Assembly (NCBI GenBank): GCA_964627535.1
Contig: CAZVJW010000003.1
Location: forward strand, 1 to 64,000
Source: UBA1447 sp964627535
GTDB lineage: Bacteria; Bacillota; Clostridia; Oscillospirales; Acutalibacteraceae
Direction of reading: 5' to 3'
DNA length: 64,000 nt
Shown here: positions 8,495 to 16,671 of the stretch, in pieces
How positions within the stretch are numbered: position 1 is the first letter of the stretch
Layout: each line of letters begins with the position of its first letter
Translations under genes and position numbers: made by a program
Notes under the pieces: generated by a model
What the model saw: the letters and a program-made list of their open reading frames with translations, nothing else
Told to the model about the DNA's origin: nothing
Databases searched by the model: none

Positions 8495-8530
8495 ACCTCT
8501 TCACAATGTTGCGAAAATATTAAAGCTGCT

Positions 8531-9139
8531 TTAAAAAAACGTGAGCTGATTCTCATCTTTCGTTATTTCTTTTATTTCCTTCACTTTGTCATTTTTTTGA
8601 CTTTTCACTTCAACATCTTGATTTTCCTCAGGTGCTTGCTTTTTATGATCATCCGGTATAAAGGGGATTAAGCCCGCTTCATATGCCTGAACCTGCAGCT
8701 CGCGGGGTGCATAACGTATATCAATAATAAACCCCTTCTCTGTTTCAAACATCCAAATCAAAGGATTGTTTGCCATTCTGCCAGCAATTGTCCACTCGGG
8801 GTTAAAGGGAAACATATCCACATATTTGTATATTTCACTTGACTTATTGCCGGCGGTGCTTGCCGATAAATTGAAGCCGGCTGCCAAATCCTTGGCGCTC
8901 ATATATTCCTTCTGTGACTTGTCAAATATAAAATTATTGGAGCCGACAGCGTACACAATTCCGCATGCCCATGTGTTGGCTTTCCCGCTTAACAGCGGTG
9001 ACGGACGTTTACGGCACAGTGTTTCAAGCAACCGCAAACACACCTCGGTATATTCATCGTTGAGGTGTTGCTCACAGAAAGTTATTATAATTGCCGCTAT
9101 TTCATTGTATTTATCTTGCATTGATTTAGAGATATTCAT
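8531..9139 (-). CDS. DUF6398 domain-containing protein
   Basis: A 202-residue protein. Residues 1-110 match the pattern of DUF6398, with KYNEIAAIIITFCEQHLNDE, then CLRLLETLCRKRPSPLLSG, WACGIVYAVGSNNFIFD and FNLSASTAGNKSSEIYKY, the last of which looks like an HTH-type segment. The tail is charged (Glu/Lys-rich) and probably disordered. The start at 9139 overlaps the stop of the upstream DUF6429-like gene by four bases (ATGA), so the two are translationally coupled. The function is unknown. Confidence 0.75.
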   Translation of the reverse strand: MNISKSMQDKYNEIAAIIITFCEQHLNDEYTEVCLRLLETLCRKRPSPLLSGKANTWACGIVYAVGSNNFIFDKSQKEYMSAKDLAAGFNLSASTAGNKSSEIYKYVDMFPFNPEWTIAGRMANNPLIWMFETEKGFIIDIRYAPRELQVQAYEAGLIPFIPDDHKKQAPEENQDVEVKSQKNDKVKEIKEITKDENQLTFF

Positions 9140-9399
9140 GATTCATCTCCGTCCGAAAGGTTAATATTATACTCTTTTAAAAGCATCAAAGCTTTCGCAA
9201 TACCCTCATCGCTGAGCGCACAAGATTTCGAGTGCTTACCGTCAATGATTAAATTATCATCCGAAAGCTCATTTAACACATCGAAATCATAGCCTTTCCA
9301 GCTACGGCAGTATTTTATGCCCGGTGCGCGTTCCTCCCATGAATTCAAATACAGCAGCATGAGCGTAAGTTCTTTAATCTTATCATGCAGATTTGACAT
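9136..9399 (-). CDS. DUF6429-like small protein
   Basis: An 87-residue protein with the features LTLMLLYLNSWEE, RSWKGYDFDVLNEL and LSDEGI..A, which recall DUF6429. This is a small family of unknown function that looks like a winged-helix or MarR-like fragment. It is the first gene of a two-gene unit with the DUF6398 gene. AGGGATGG precedes the ATG. Confidence 0.7.
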   Translation of the reverse strand: MSNLHDKIKELTLMLLYLNSWEERAPGIKYCRSWKGYDFDVLNELSDDNLIIDGKHSKSCALSDEGIAKALMLLKEYNINLSDGDES

Positions 9400-9629
9400 A
9401 CCATCCCTACCGTTTTCTGTTCATTTATTCTGTTTTAACATAAGTTATGAATTATTGCAAGTGCATTATATAATGGAAAGCTTTAAGGCATTCCACAAAT
9501 TTGCATTTATTAACAAGTTTGCGGATTTCATTCCTAAAACTATCATTTTTTATTGAGTTTGTGGATTGTATTCCTCAAAATCAGCAAAAACCTAACGATT
9601 CGACAAGATATTGGTCAAAAACTAAATTT
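9400..9629. other. AT-rich spacer with duplicated motif
   Basis: No gene is evident. It contains TTAACAAGTTTGCGGATTT at about 9510-9528, shared with about 7162-7180, and a related imperfect block TTGAGTTTGTGGATTGTATTC at about 9553-9573. The promoter of the DUF6429/DUF6398 unit must lie here; the boxes are weak. Confidence 0.4.
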
Positions 9630-9754
9630 CATACCCGCATTCCAGCATATCCTGCTCAAAAAACTCAAACATATGAACACCATCATCCGTCTTCCAGCGC
9701 CCCACCGAATCGGGACGCATTTCTATAATGGGTTTACCCGGCTCCGGTGTTGCC
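9630..9754 (-). pseudogene. Sulfotransferase C-terminal fragment, copy 2
   Basis: This is a second decayed copy of the end of the sulfotransferase gene. It begins at the same place as copy 1 and ends at the same GTTGCC junction (9749-9754), but lacks about 90 internal bases between GCGCATTTCTAT and GTTTACCCGGCTCC. Base identity to the intact gene at 11581-11792 is high outside the deletion. Confidence 0.75.
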
Positions 9755-9910
9755 AATTAATAACGTTTAATAGAGCATAATTACCTATGGGTGTCATCCT
9801 GAGGAGCACACGACGAAGGATCTCAATCTCGAATGAGAAATAGATTCTTCACTTTGTTCAGAATGACAAAGGGGAAATAGATTCTTCACGCTGTTCAGGA
9901 TGACAATTTG
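9755..9910. repeat. Intergenic repeat joined to the sulfotransferase fragment, copy 2
   Basis: The block has the same start as 7426-7545 and contains GTCATCCTGAGGAGCACACG. It has an extra tandem copy of a unit of about 36 bases, GGAAATAGATTCTTCAC followed by GTTCAGRATGACA. Confidence 0.75.
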
Positions 9911-9926
9911 AACATGATAAATCCTT

Positions 9927-10030
9927 ATACTAATCCCTCTTTAAAACATAGCTAAAAATTCAGCACAAAAACCCATTTATCAAAGGTTTTTTACTTGATT
10001 TCATGGAGGTTTTATAATAGTGATTAGTAT
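9927..10030. repeat. MITE-like palindromic element, type A
   Basis: The element is bounded by ATACTAATC (9927-9935) and GATTAGTAT (10022-10030). Its right end, read in reverse complement, gives ATTATAAAACCTCCATGAAA and then TCAAG. This matches the left end of the element at 28993-29127. Confidence 0.65.
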
Positions 10031-10034
10031 TATA

Positions 10035-11330
10035 TTACAAAAACATAGCCATATAGAGCGGATAGCTGTCTACAAATTCGGTGCCGCCGACATTTTTTGC
10101 CGACAATTTAATGCCATGCTTGACGCCGTATTTTTCGATAATTGATGCCATTGATTTAGCTTTCGTGTTATCCGCCGATTTCACCTCGACCGCCGTTGCC
10201 TGTTTATTGAAACGGATCATGAAATCGATCTCGATTTTTGAATTTTGTTCAAAATAATATAATTTCTTCCCGGCTTTGCCAAAAATGTCGGCAATAATAT
10301 TTTCGTAAATCGCGCCTTTGTAGATGCCTAAATTCCCGTCAATGATGTCCTCCTGTGAGCCGTCGTCGAGCATCGCCATCAAAAGCCCTGTATCACGCAT
10401 ATACACTTTAAAGACATCGCTTTTCGCGTTGCCTTCAAGCGGCAGTTCGGGCAACGCCAGATTATAACAAAAATTGATAATTCCTGCGTCATATAGCCAC
10501 ATCAGGCTGCCGCCGAATTTCCGCGCGGTTCCGCTGCTTTCGACAAGGCTGTATTGAAACTTCTTATAATCCTTTGATAAGTGTTTCGGAATGGATAGAA
10601 AACACATCCTCGCCTTGGCTTTCTCGTTGCCTTCCGCGTACTTTGCGATGTCGTCGGTATAATCACTGAGAATCGACCTTTGAATTCTCAGCACATTCGC
10701 GAAATTGTGGGTCTCGACAAATTCGTTTACTACTCTCGGCATTCCCCCGACAACGATATATTCTTTGAAAAGCTGCATCATTCTTTCATGCATGGCAGTT
10801 GGCACTTTTTCTTTTTTAACAAAGTATTTTTCTATATCCATAATAGATTGCGGAAATACACCGTTGGCCCATAAGAACTCCTCAAAATCCAAAGAGTACA
10901 TTTCAATTGTATCCACATAACCGACCGGATAGGAAGGCACATCTTTATAGTGAATACCGAGCATGGAACCGGACGCGATCACATCAAACCGTTTATCGAT
11001 CGCAAGGAATTTAAGCGCTGTTCTCGCTCTTGGGCAGTTTTGAATTTCATCAAGAAAAATCAGTGTTTCGTTCGGAATAAGTTCCGCATTCGGGACACGC
11101 AGGGATATCTGTTTGATGAGTGTTTCAATATCCAGATCGCCGTCAAAGATTGCTTTATATGCGGGATTTTCATCAAAGTTGATACGGGTGAAGTGTTTAT
11201 AGTTCTCAAGGGCAAACCTTTCAACAATAAAAGTTTTGCCCACCTGCCTTGCGCCTTTCACAAGCAGGCATAATTTATCTTCACGGTTTTTCCATTCCGT
11301 CAAGGCGTTCTCGATTTTTCTTTTTAGCAT
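10035..11330 (-). CDS. AAA_14/DUF4143 ATP-binding protein
   Basis: A 431-residue predicted ATPase of the AAA_14-DUF4143 type, which is common in bacterial accessory regions. Walker A is GARQVGKT (residues 25-32), Walker B is LIFLDEIQ (about 89-96), and IASGSMLG (sensor) follows. The C-terminal DUF4143 part contains KSDVFKVYMRDTGLL, GAIYENIIADIFG, a PD-(D/E)XK-like block KIEIDFMIR and AVEVKSADN. The role is unknown. The gene stands alone between a MITE-like element and a tandem repeat. It is the right length and shows no damage. Confidence 0.85.
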   Translation of the reverse strand: MLKRKIENALTEWKNREDKLCLLVKGARQVGKTFIVERFALENYKHFTRINFDENPAYKAIFDGDLDIETLIKQISLRVPNAELIPNETLIFLDEIQNCPRARTALKFLAIDKRFDVIASGSMLGIHYKDVPSYPVGYVDTIEMYSLDFEEFLWANGVFPQSIMDIEKYFVKKEKVPTAMHERMMQLFKEYIVVGGMPRVVNEFVETHNFANVLRIQRSILSDYTDDIAKYAEGNEKAKARMCFLSIPKHLSKDYKKFQYSLVESSGTARKFGGSLMWLYDAGIINFCYNLALPELPLEGNAKSDVFKVYMRDTGLLMAMLDDGSQEDIIDGNLGIYKGAIYENIIADIFGKAGKKLYYFEQNSKIEIDFMIRFNKQATAVEVKSADNTKAKSMASIIEKYGVKHGIKLSAKNVGGTEFVDSYPLYMAMFL

Positions 11331-11397
11331 ATTGTCACCCTGCCTCTCATTCTTTATAACTGCATTATACCTTATAATTTGGCTTTCGTCAAGATAA

Positions 11398-11496
11398 ATG
11401 CAGATTTACCCCCCGAATAATGGCGCTTCGATGCAGATTTACCCCGCGAATAATAATGAGGAGATACAGATTTTCCCCCGCAAAAGGCAGGGGGTG
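11398..11496. repeat. Three tandem 33-bp units
   Basis: The units at 11398-11430, 11431-11463 and 11464-11496 begin ATGCAGATTTACCCC, ATGCAGATTTACCCC and ATACAGATTTTCCCC, with a GCGAATAAT-like middle. The last unit is the most diverged. Either strand can be read through, but no convincing protein is encoded. Confidence 0.7.
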
Positions 11497-11576
11497 TATC
11501 ATATCCTTTAAAAAATTGAACCTGAACCGAAGATAGAAGAACGAGGGACGGAATCACTTATACCGACCTGCTGTTC

Positions 11577-12293
11577 TTAAACCTCATACCCGCATTCCAG
11601 CATATCCTGTTCAAAAAACTCAAACATATGCCTATCCTCATCCGTCTTCCAGCGTCCCACCGAATCGGTGCGCATTTCTATTTTTGCCATCTTTATCCCC
11701 AGGAACGCTTCAAGTTGCGCCAAAACTTCATCCTGCTTGAAAACCATATCTTCAAAACGAAGCTTGATGAGTTTGCCCGGCTCCGGCGTTGCCTTCATGA
11801 GTTCGCGTTGATATTTCCAGCTGATGGCGCGCTTTTCGCGCATATCGTCCGTTTGAGGGTAACCGATATTGAAATTTTCGAGTTCATCGGTCACATGGCC
11901 GCCGAGGATGCAGTCCCTTGGGTCGCGGACCCAGTGGATATAATGCATATCGGGGAACATTTTTAAAATCCAGGGGTAGCAGAGTGTGGTTTCGGGGATT
12001 TTCCAGCCCTTGTTCGGCGCGTCGCTTGCAAGCACAGAGCTTAAATAATCCTCAATCAGGCGGACAAACGCCGGGTCAGGCTGCATGGAAAGCACCTTTG
12101 AAAAGTCCCAGGTCAAGCCGCCGGTCCAGTCCACATATTTCCCGAATACGCGGCATGCTTCATACATGCTTTCGGGCGGGACCAAATCCCACGAACCGTT
12201 AAGCGGGGCGCCCATGAACACGCCGCTTTCCGAAAGGGTATTTGAAATGGCGCGGGTGCCGGAATGCCCGCGGCCTATAACGGTAATCATCAT
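11577..12293 (-). CDS. PAPS-dependent sulfotransferase
   Basis: A 238-residue cytosolic sulfotransferase-like protein that would transfer sulfate from PAPS to an acceptor such as a glycan, lipid or small molecule. VIGRGHSGTRAIS (residues 5-17) is the 5'-phosphosulfate loop. WVRDPRDCILGGH (121-133) holds the Arg that binds the 3'-phosphate. It is transcribed divergently from the PAPS-synthesis genes cysC-cysQ, cysD and cysN across a 126-bp gap, which supports a sulfation role. Its last ~210 bases recur as two decayed fragments at 7218 and 9630. The acceptor cannot be predicted. Confidence 0.85.
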   Translation of the reverse strand: MMITVIGRGHSGTRAISNTLSESGVFMGAPLNGSWDLVPPESMYEACRVFGKYVDWTGGLTWDFSKVLSMQPDPAFVRLIEDYLSSVLASDAPNKGWKIPETTLCYPWILKMFPDMHYIHWVRDPRDCILGGHVTDELENFNIGYPQTDDMREKRAISWKYQRELMKATPEPGKLIKLRFEDMVFKQDEVLAQLEAFLGIKMAKIEMRTDSVGRWKTDEDRHMFEFFEQDMLECGYEV

Positions 12294-12326
12294 AAAAAGC
12301 TGCTCCTAAACGATATATTTCAAATC

Positions 12327-12355
12327 AGTATATCATTGCGTTCATATAGTTTCAA
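12327..12355 (-). promoter_or_regulatory. Promoter of the sulfotransferase gene
   Basis: Minus strand: TTGAAA (12350-12355) and TATACT (12327-12332) with a 17-base spacer. It is back to back with the cysC-cysQ promoter, and the two -35 regions are only seven bases apart. Confidence 0.65.
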
Positions 12356-12362
12356 TAACTTA

Positions 12363-12391
12363 TTGACGCTTTCTTCAAAAAGGGTTACTAT
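12363..12391 (+). promoter_or_regulatory. Promoter of the cysC-cysQ gene
   Basis: TTGACG (12363-12368) and TACTAT (12386-12391) are spaced by 17 bases. The gene begins at 12420 after AGGAGTGT. Confidence 0.65.
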
Positions 12392-12419
12392 CTAATCGAT
12401 AATTTTTAGGAGTGTAACG

Positions 12420-13796
12420 ATGCCCGAAATTTTTGAACAAAACGGAATAACACAAAAACAGCGCGCCGTTACCCTTGGTCAAAGGGGCGCGGTGCTTTGG
12501 CTCACCGGCCTTTCAGGCTCGGGCAAGTCCACGATAGCGTATCTTACCGAAAAGATGCTGATTGAGAACAAGATTTTCGCCACCGTGCTTGACGGCGACA
12601 ACCTGCGCTTCGGGCTGAACGCCGATTTGGGTTTTTCGGCTGCGGATAGAGCCGAAAACATCCGCCGCATCGCGCATGTCGCGGCGCTTTTCGCGCAAAG
12701 CGGAGAGGTCGCAATTGTCAGTGCCATATCACCGTTCACGATTGATAGAAAAAAAGCGCGGGACATCTGCTTCGCCGCGGGGGTTCCGTTCATCGAGATA
12801 TTTGTGGACACACCGCTCGAAGAATGCATCAAGCGGGATGTCAAGGGGCTTTATAAGCGGGCAATGAACGGCGAAATAAGCGATTTTACGGGCATTTCTT
12901 CACCCTACGAAGCGCCGGAAACGCCGGAAATGACAATCCCCACGGGCATATGTTCTGCGGAGGAAGCCGCTCAAAAAATAGTGGACTATGTTAACATGCT
13001 CGGCTCGCTCGAAGGCATGGCAGCCGCGGCGGCGGATATCGCGATAAAAGCCGGCAATAAAATTATGGAGATATATAACCGTGATTTCGCGGTTGCATAT
13101 AAGGATGATCAGTCCCCGCTGACTGAAGCTGATTTAGCGGCAGATACGGTCATTTGCGACTTTTTAAAAGAGCGGTACGGGCAATACGCAATTCTATCGG
13201 AAGAGTCGCAGGATAATCCTGAAAGGCTGGGCAACCCGGGCTGCTTTATTGTGGACCCGCTGGACGGCACAAAAGAATTTGTCAAGCGCAACGGCGAATT
13301 CACTGTCAACATTGCGTTTGCTTATAACGGAAAAAGTATTATGGGTGTTGTTTACGCGCCGGTTTTGGACAGCCTTTATTACGCCGCGGACGGTTTAGGC
13401 GCTTTTTGCCAGAGCGGTGCCGAAGAGGGGATTTTCGCGGAGAAGAACAGAATTCATGTAACCGGCAAAAAAGAGAACCTCATCGTGATGGCAAGCCGTT
13501 CGCATGCAGGCGCGGAGCATAATGCCCTGTTGGAGAAAAACAAAGCGAAAATCGGCGAAACGATATCGATAGGGTCATCGCTCAAAGGCTGCCTGATTGC
13601 CGAGGGTAAAGCCGATATCTATTACAGAACCGGGCTCACCTGCGAATGGGATACGGCCGCGATGCAGTGCGTTGTAGAGCAGGCGGGCGGCGTGTTTTTG
13701 CAGGGCGACGGCACACCGATGCGGTATAACCGCGAAAACAGTTTGAATGAAAAAGGATTTTTTATATTGAATGATATTGGGAATAGGTTTGATTGA
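12420..13796 (+). CDS. cysC: APS kinase - PAP phosphatase fusion (CysC-CysQ)
   Basis: A 458-residue two-domain protein. Residues 1-195 are adenylylsulfate kinase: Walker A GLSGSGKST at 30-38, DGDNLR at 58-63, and the lid region IRRIAHVAALFAQSG. Residues 200-458 are a 3'(2'),5'-bisphosphate nucleotidase of the inositol-monophosphatase superfamily: SEESQ at 260-264 and the metal motif DPLDGTKEF at 279-287. The first half makes PAPS from APS, and the second hydrolyses the PAP left after sulfate transfer. Joining production and by-product removal suits supply of a sulfotransferase, which is encoded divergently. ATG 12420 follows AGGAGTGTAACG. A repeat element begins at its stop codon. Confidence 0.9.
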   Translation: MPEIFEQNGITQKQRAVTLGQRGAVLWLTGLSGSGKSTIAYLTEKMLIENKIFATVLDGDNLRFGLNADLGFSAADRAENIRRIAHVAALFAQSGEVAIVSAISPFTIDRKKARDICFAAGVPFIEIFVDTPLEECIKRDVKGLYKRAMNGEISDFTGISSPYEAPETPEMTIPTGICSAEEAAQKIVDYVNMLGSLEGMAAAAADIAIKAGNKIMEIYNRDFAVAYKDDQSPLTEADLAADTVICDFLKERYGQYAILSEESQDNPERLGNPGCFIVDPLDGTKEFVKRNGEFTVNIAFAYNGKSIMGVVYAPVLDSLYYAADGLGAFCQSGAEEGIFAEKNRIHVTGKKENLIVMASRSHAGAEHNALLEKNKAKIGETISIGSSLKGCLIAEGKADIYYRTGLTCEWDTAAMQCVVEQAGGVFLQGDGTPMRYNRENSLNEKGFFILNDIGNRFD

Positions 13797-13940
13797 AGCC
13801 CTCTTTTCCAAAGAGGGTGGCAGGCGTCAGCCTGACGGGTGATTAAATCCTCAGTCGCCAAAACTAATCCCTTAATTATTTTATATTAAAAATTTTGGGA
13901 TTAGTTAAGAGCGCCAGCTCCTTTGGAAAAGGAGCCTTAA
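13797..13940. repeat. Palindromic intergenic repeat, type C copy 1 with insertion
   Basis: It begins CCCTCTTTTCCAAAGAGGG and ends CCTTTGGAAAAGGAGCCTTAA. The central block is GGCAGGCGTCAGCCTGACGG. Read in reverse complement it matches 16672-16773, except that a 46-bp palindrome (13861-13906, ACTAATCCC...GGGATTAGT) interrupts the inner stem. Confidence 0.75.
13861..13906. repeat. Small ACTAATCCC palindrome nested in a repeat
   Basis: AAACTAATCCC and GGGATTAGTT are inverted ends around an AT-rich core. The ends resemble those of the ATACTAATC elements elsewhere in the window. Confidence 0.5.
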
Positions 13941-13971
13941 GCAGAACACATCGCAAGAGAGGTATTTATAT

Positions 13972-14853
13972 ATGACACATCTCGAAAATCTTGAAAATAC
14001 AAGCATCCACATCCTGCGCGAAGCGTATAACCGCTTCGGCAACCTTTGCATGCTGTGGAGCATCGGCAAGGATTCGACCGTGATGCTGAGCCTTGCCCGC
14101 AAGGCGTTTTTCGGCCATGTGCCGTTCCCGCTGGTGCATATCGATACGCACTATAAAATCCCCGAAATGATTGTTTACCGCGACAACCTCGCGAGGGAAT
14201 GGAACCTTGACATGGTTTACGGTGAGAATTCGGCCGCGCTGAAAGATAAGCTGACTTTTCCGGATGGCAATACTTCCCGCATCGAGTGCTGCAAAAATCT
14301 GAAAACAGAAGCGCTGCGGAATACGCTTTCGGGCGAATGGCCGCGGTACCGGATGGACCACAAGACAGGCACCTACAAGGTTGATAAAAACACCGAACCC
14401 TATACGGGCGTTATTGTCGGCATCCGTGCGGACGAGGAAGGCAGCCGTTCGAAGGAGCGCTATTTTTCGCCGCGGGATAAGAATAACGACTGGGATGTGG
14501 GCGACCAGCCTCCGGAGTTTTGGGGGCAGTATAAAACCGATTTCAAACCCGGCACGCATATCCGGATACACCCGCTGCTGGACTGGACGGAACTTGATGT
14601 TTGGGAATATATCCGCAAAGAAAATGTGCCGGTGGTTCCCCTTTATTTCAACCGGGGCGACGGCAAGCGTTACCGCTCATTGGGCTGCTGGCCTTGCACA
14701 AACCCGGTGAATTCCGATGCCCGGAATTTTGACGAAATCATCGAAGAACTGAAGACAGGCAAATTTGCCAACATTGCCGAACGCTCGGGCAGGGCGCAGG
14801 ATAAAGAGGACGGCGGCGGTCTGGAGGAGCTACGCAAAGATGGATATATGTAA
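13972..14853 (+). CDS. cysD: Sulfate adenylyltransferase subunit 2 (CysD)
   Basis: A 293-residue ATP-pyrophosphatase-type subunit that adenylates sulfate to APS together with the CysN GTPase. The PP-loop SIGKDST is at residues 30-36. Other family blocks are VHIDTHYKIPEM, ECCKNLKTEALR, GIRADEEGSRSKERYFSPRD and LGCWPCTNPV. ATG 13972 follows AAGAGAGGT. The stop overlaps the start of cysN by 14 bases, which implies coupled translation and a stoichiometric complex. It follows the CysC-CysQ gene after a palindromic repeat that may modulate transcription between them. Confidence 0.93.
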   Translation: MTHLENLENTSIHILREAYNRFGNLCMLWSIGKDSTVMLSLARKAFFGHVPFPLVHIDTHYKIPEMIVYRDNLAREWNLDMVYGENSAALKDKLTFPDGNTSRIECCKNLKTEALRNTLSGEWPRYRMDHKTGTYKVDKNTEPYTGVIVGIRADEEGSRSKERYFSPRDKNNDWDVGDQPPEFWGQYKTDFKPGTHIRIHPLLDWTELDVWEYIRKENVPVVPLYFNRGDGKRYRSLGCWPCTNPVNSDARNFDEIIEELKTGKFANIAERSGRAQDKEDGGGLEELRKDGYM

Positions 14854-16657
14854 TAACACCGTTGAGCGCGAGCTCAAGGAAATGAATATCGTCATTGTCG
14901 GGCATGTTGACCACGGTAAAAGCACCGTTATCGGCAGGCTGCTCGCGGATACGGGTTCGCTGCCCGAAGGGAAGCTTGAAGCCATCAGAGAGCTTTGCAG
15001 GCGGACCTCAAAGCCGTTTGAATATGCCTTTCTGCTGGACGCGCTGAAGGACGAGCGGGCGCAGGGCATTACCATTGACACCGCGCGCAGCTTTTTCAAA
15101 ACCGAAAAGCGCAAGTATATCATTATTGACGCGCCCGGGCATATTGAATTCCTCAAGAATATGATCACCGGCGCTTCCCGCGCGGACGCGGCGCTGCTGG
15201 TGATTGACGCGCACGAGGGGATTCAGGAGAATTCACGGCGGCACGGTTATATGCTTTCCATGCTCGGAATAAAGCAGGTTGCGGTGCTCATCAACAAGCT
15301 TGACCTGATAGCAGAAGGTGACCGGGAAGGCGTTTATGATATCATCACAACCGAATACGGCGCGTTTTTACAGCAGATTGAGCTGAAGCCTACCTGCTTT
15401 ATCCCCGTTTCCGCCGCGGAAGGGTACAACATCGCGGATAAAACCGGGCATATGGATTGGTATACCGGCCCGACGGTGCTCGAAGCGCTCGATAATTTTA
15501 CGGAAGTTTTGCCGCTTGATGACCTGCCGTTTCGCATGTGGGTACAGGACACTTATAAATTTACAGCCCAAAACGACGAGCGCCGGATTATCGCGGGCAA
15601 TGTTGCTTCCGGCAAACTCACGGTCGGCGATGAAATACTGTTTTTGCCGTCCGGCAAGAAAACCTTTGTCAAATCCATCGAAGGGTTTAACGAGGAACCG
15701 AAAACCGCCGTCAGCGCGGGATATGCCACCGGATTTTGCATGACGGAGCAGATCTACGCCAAGCGCGGCGAGCTGATATCCATTATCGGCCAGGAAAGCC
15801 CGCTCACCGGCAACAAGATTAAAGCGTCCGTATTTTGGCTCGGCAAAGAGCCTCTTGTGCCGGAGAAAAATTATAAAATAAAAATCGGTTCCGCGCAGGT
15901 CGGATGCCGGCTTGAAACCGTTGCCGGTGTGCTGAACGCCGCGACGCTGGAGGGTGTTGAGCAGACATTTGTCGAGCGCCATGAGGTTGCAAGGTGCATA
16001 TTCCGCCTTGACCGCCCGCTGGCGTTTGACCTGGCCGGGCAGTTTGAGGAAACGGTGCGTTTTGTGCTTGTTGACGGGTATGAAATAGCGGGCGGCGGCA
16101 TCATAACAGATGTTGCCGATGAAAGCGATTTGGTCAAAAAGCTGCTCCGCCGCGATATTAAATGGATAAAAAGCAGCATCACCCCGGAGGACCGCGAAGG
16201 GTATTACAAACAGAAAGCGCAGCTCGTTGTTTTAACAGGCAAGACAGAGACGGACAAAAAGAGCATCGCGAGAAGCCTTGAAAAGAAGCTGCTGGAAAAC
16301 GGAAAGATCGCTTATTACCTCGGCATCGCCAACCTGCTTTACGGCGTGGATTCGGACATTAAAAGCGAGAATTCCATGAATGTTTCCGGCGAGCGGCATG
16401 AGCACATCCGCCGGCTTGGTGAAGTTGCGAACCTTATGCTTGACGCGGGGAACATCCTCATCGTTACAGCCAGCGAATTGGGTTCCGACGAACTCGACAC
16501 ATTAAGGCAAATTATTACCACCGATAATGTTTTGACCGTTTGGGTCGGGCCAGCCGTTAACCGCATCCGCGATTTCGATTTGAGTTTGGATGACGGGGAG
16601 ACGGATGTTGCGGGAGAGTTGTTTAGGATTATAGTGAATAACCAAAACGGAGATTAA
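14840..16657 (+). CDS. cysN: Sulfate adenylyltransferase subunit 1 (CysN) with degenerate APS-kinase-like tail
   Basis: A 605-residue GTPase subunit of ATP sulfurylase. GTPase motifs are GHVDHGKS (residues 21-28), DAPGH, NKLD and VSAAEG, followed by two EF-Tu-like barrels. From about residue 460 there is an extra domain shaped like APS kinase, with LVVLTGKTETDKKSIARSLE, YLGIANLLYGVDSD and HIRRLGEVANLML. Its P-loop lacks the GxxGxGKS pattern (GKTETDKKS instead), so it should not be catalytic; the active kinase is in the CysC-CysQ fusion. ATG 14840 is chosen because GGAGGAG lies 10 bases upstream. It overlaps cysD. Confidence 0.92.
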   Translation: MDICNNTVERELKEMNIVIVGHVDHGKSTVIGRLLADTGSLPEGKLEAIRELCRRTSKPFEYAFLLDALKDERAQGITIDTARSFFKTEKRKYIIIDAPGHIEFLKNMITGASRADAALLVIDAHEGIQENSRRHGYMLSMLGIKQVAVLINKLDLIAEGDREGVYDIITTEYGAFLQQIELKPTCFIPVSAAEGYNIADKTGHMDWYTGPTVLEALDNFTEVLPLDDLPFRMWVQDTYKFTAQNDERRIIAGNVASGKLTVGDEILFLPSGKKTFVKSIEGFNEEPKTAVSAGYATGFCMTEQIYAKRGELISIIGQESPLTGNKIKASVFWLGKEPLVPEKNYKIKIGSAQVGCRLETVAGVLNAATLEGVEQTFVERHEVARCIFRLDRPLAFDLAGQFEETVRFVLVDGYEIAGGGIITDVADESDLVKKLLRRDIKWIKSSITPEDREGYYKQKAQLVVLTGKTETDKKSIARSLEKKLLENGKIAYYLGIANLLYGVDSDIKSENSMNVSGERHEHIRRLGEVANLMLDAGNILIVTASELGSDELDTLRQIITTDNVLTVWVGPAVNRIRDFDLSLDDGETDVAGELFRIIVNNQNGD

Positions 16658-16671
16658 CGCATAAGCTTTTA

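Noticed and set aside
8272..8523. An 83-residue plus-strand ORF
   Set aside because: It lies opposite the frameshifted toxin remnant and its operators; the hydrophobic composition follows from the AT-rich antisense strand.
11398..11496. A short CRISPR array
   Set aside because: The units are directly adjacent with no unique spacers, and no cas genes are present.
11372..11557. A 61-residue minus-strand ORF with repeated GGKS-type units
   Set aside because: It is only the translation of the 33-bp tandem repeat; there is no ribosome site and no conserved family.
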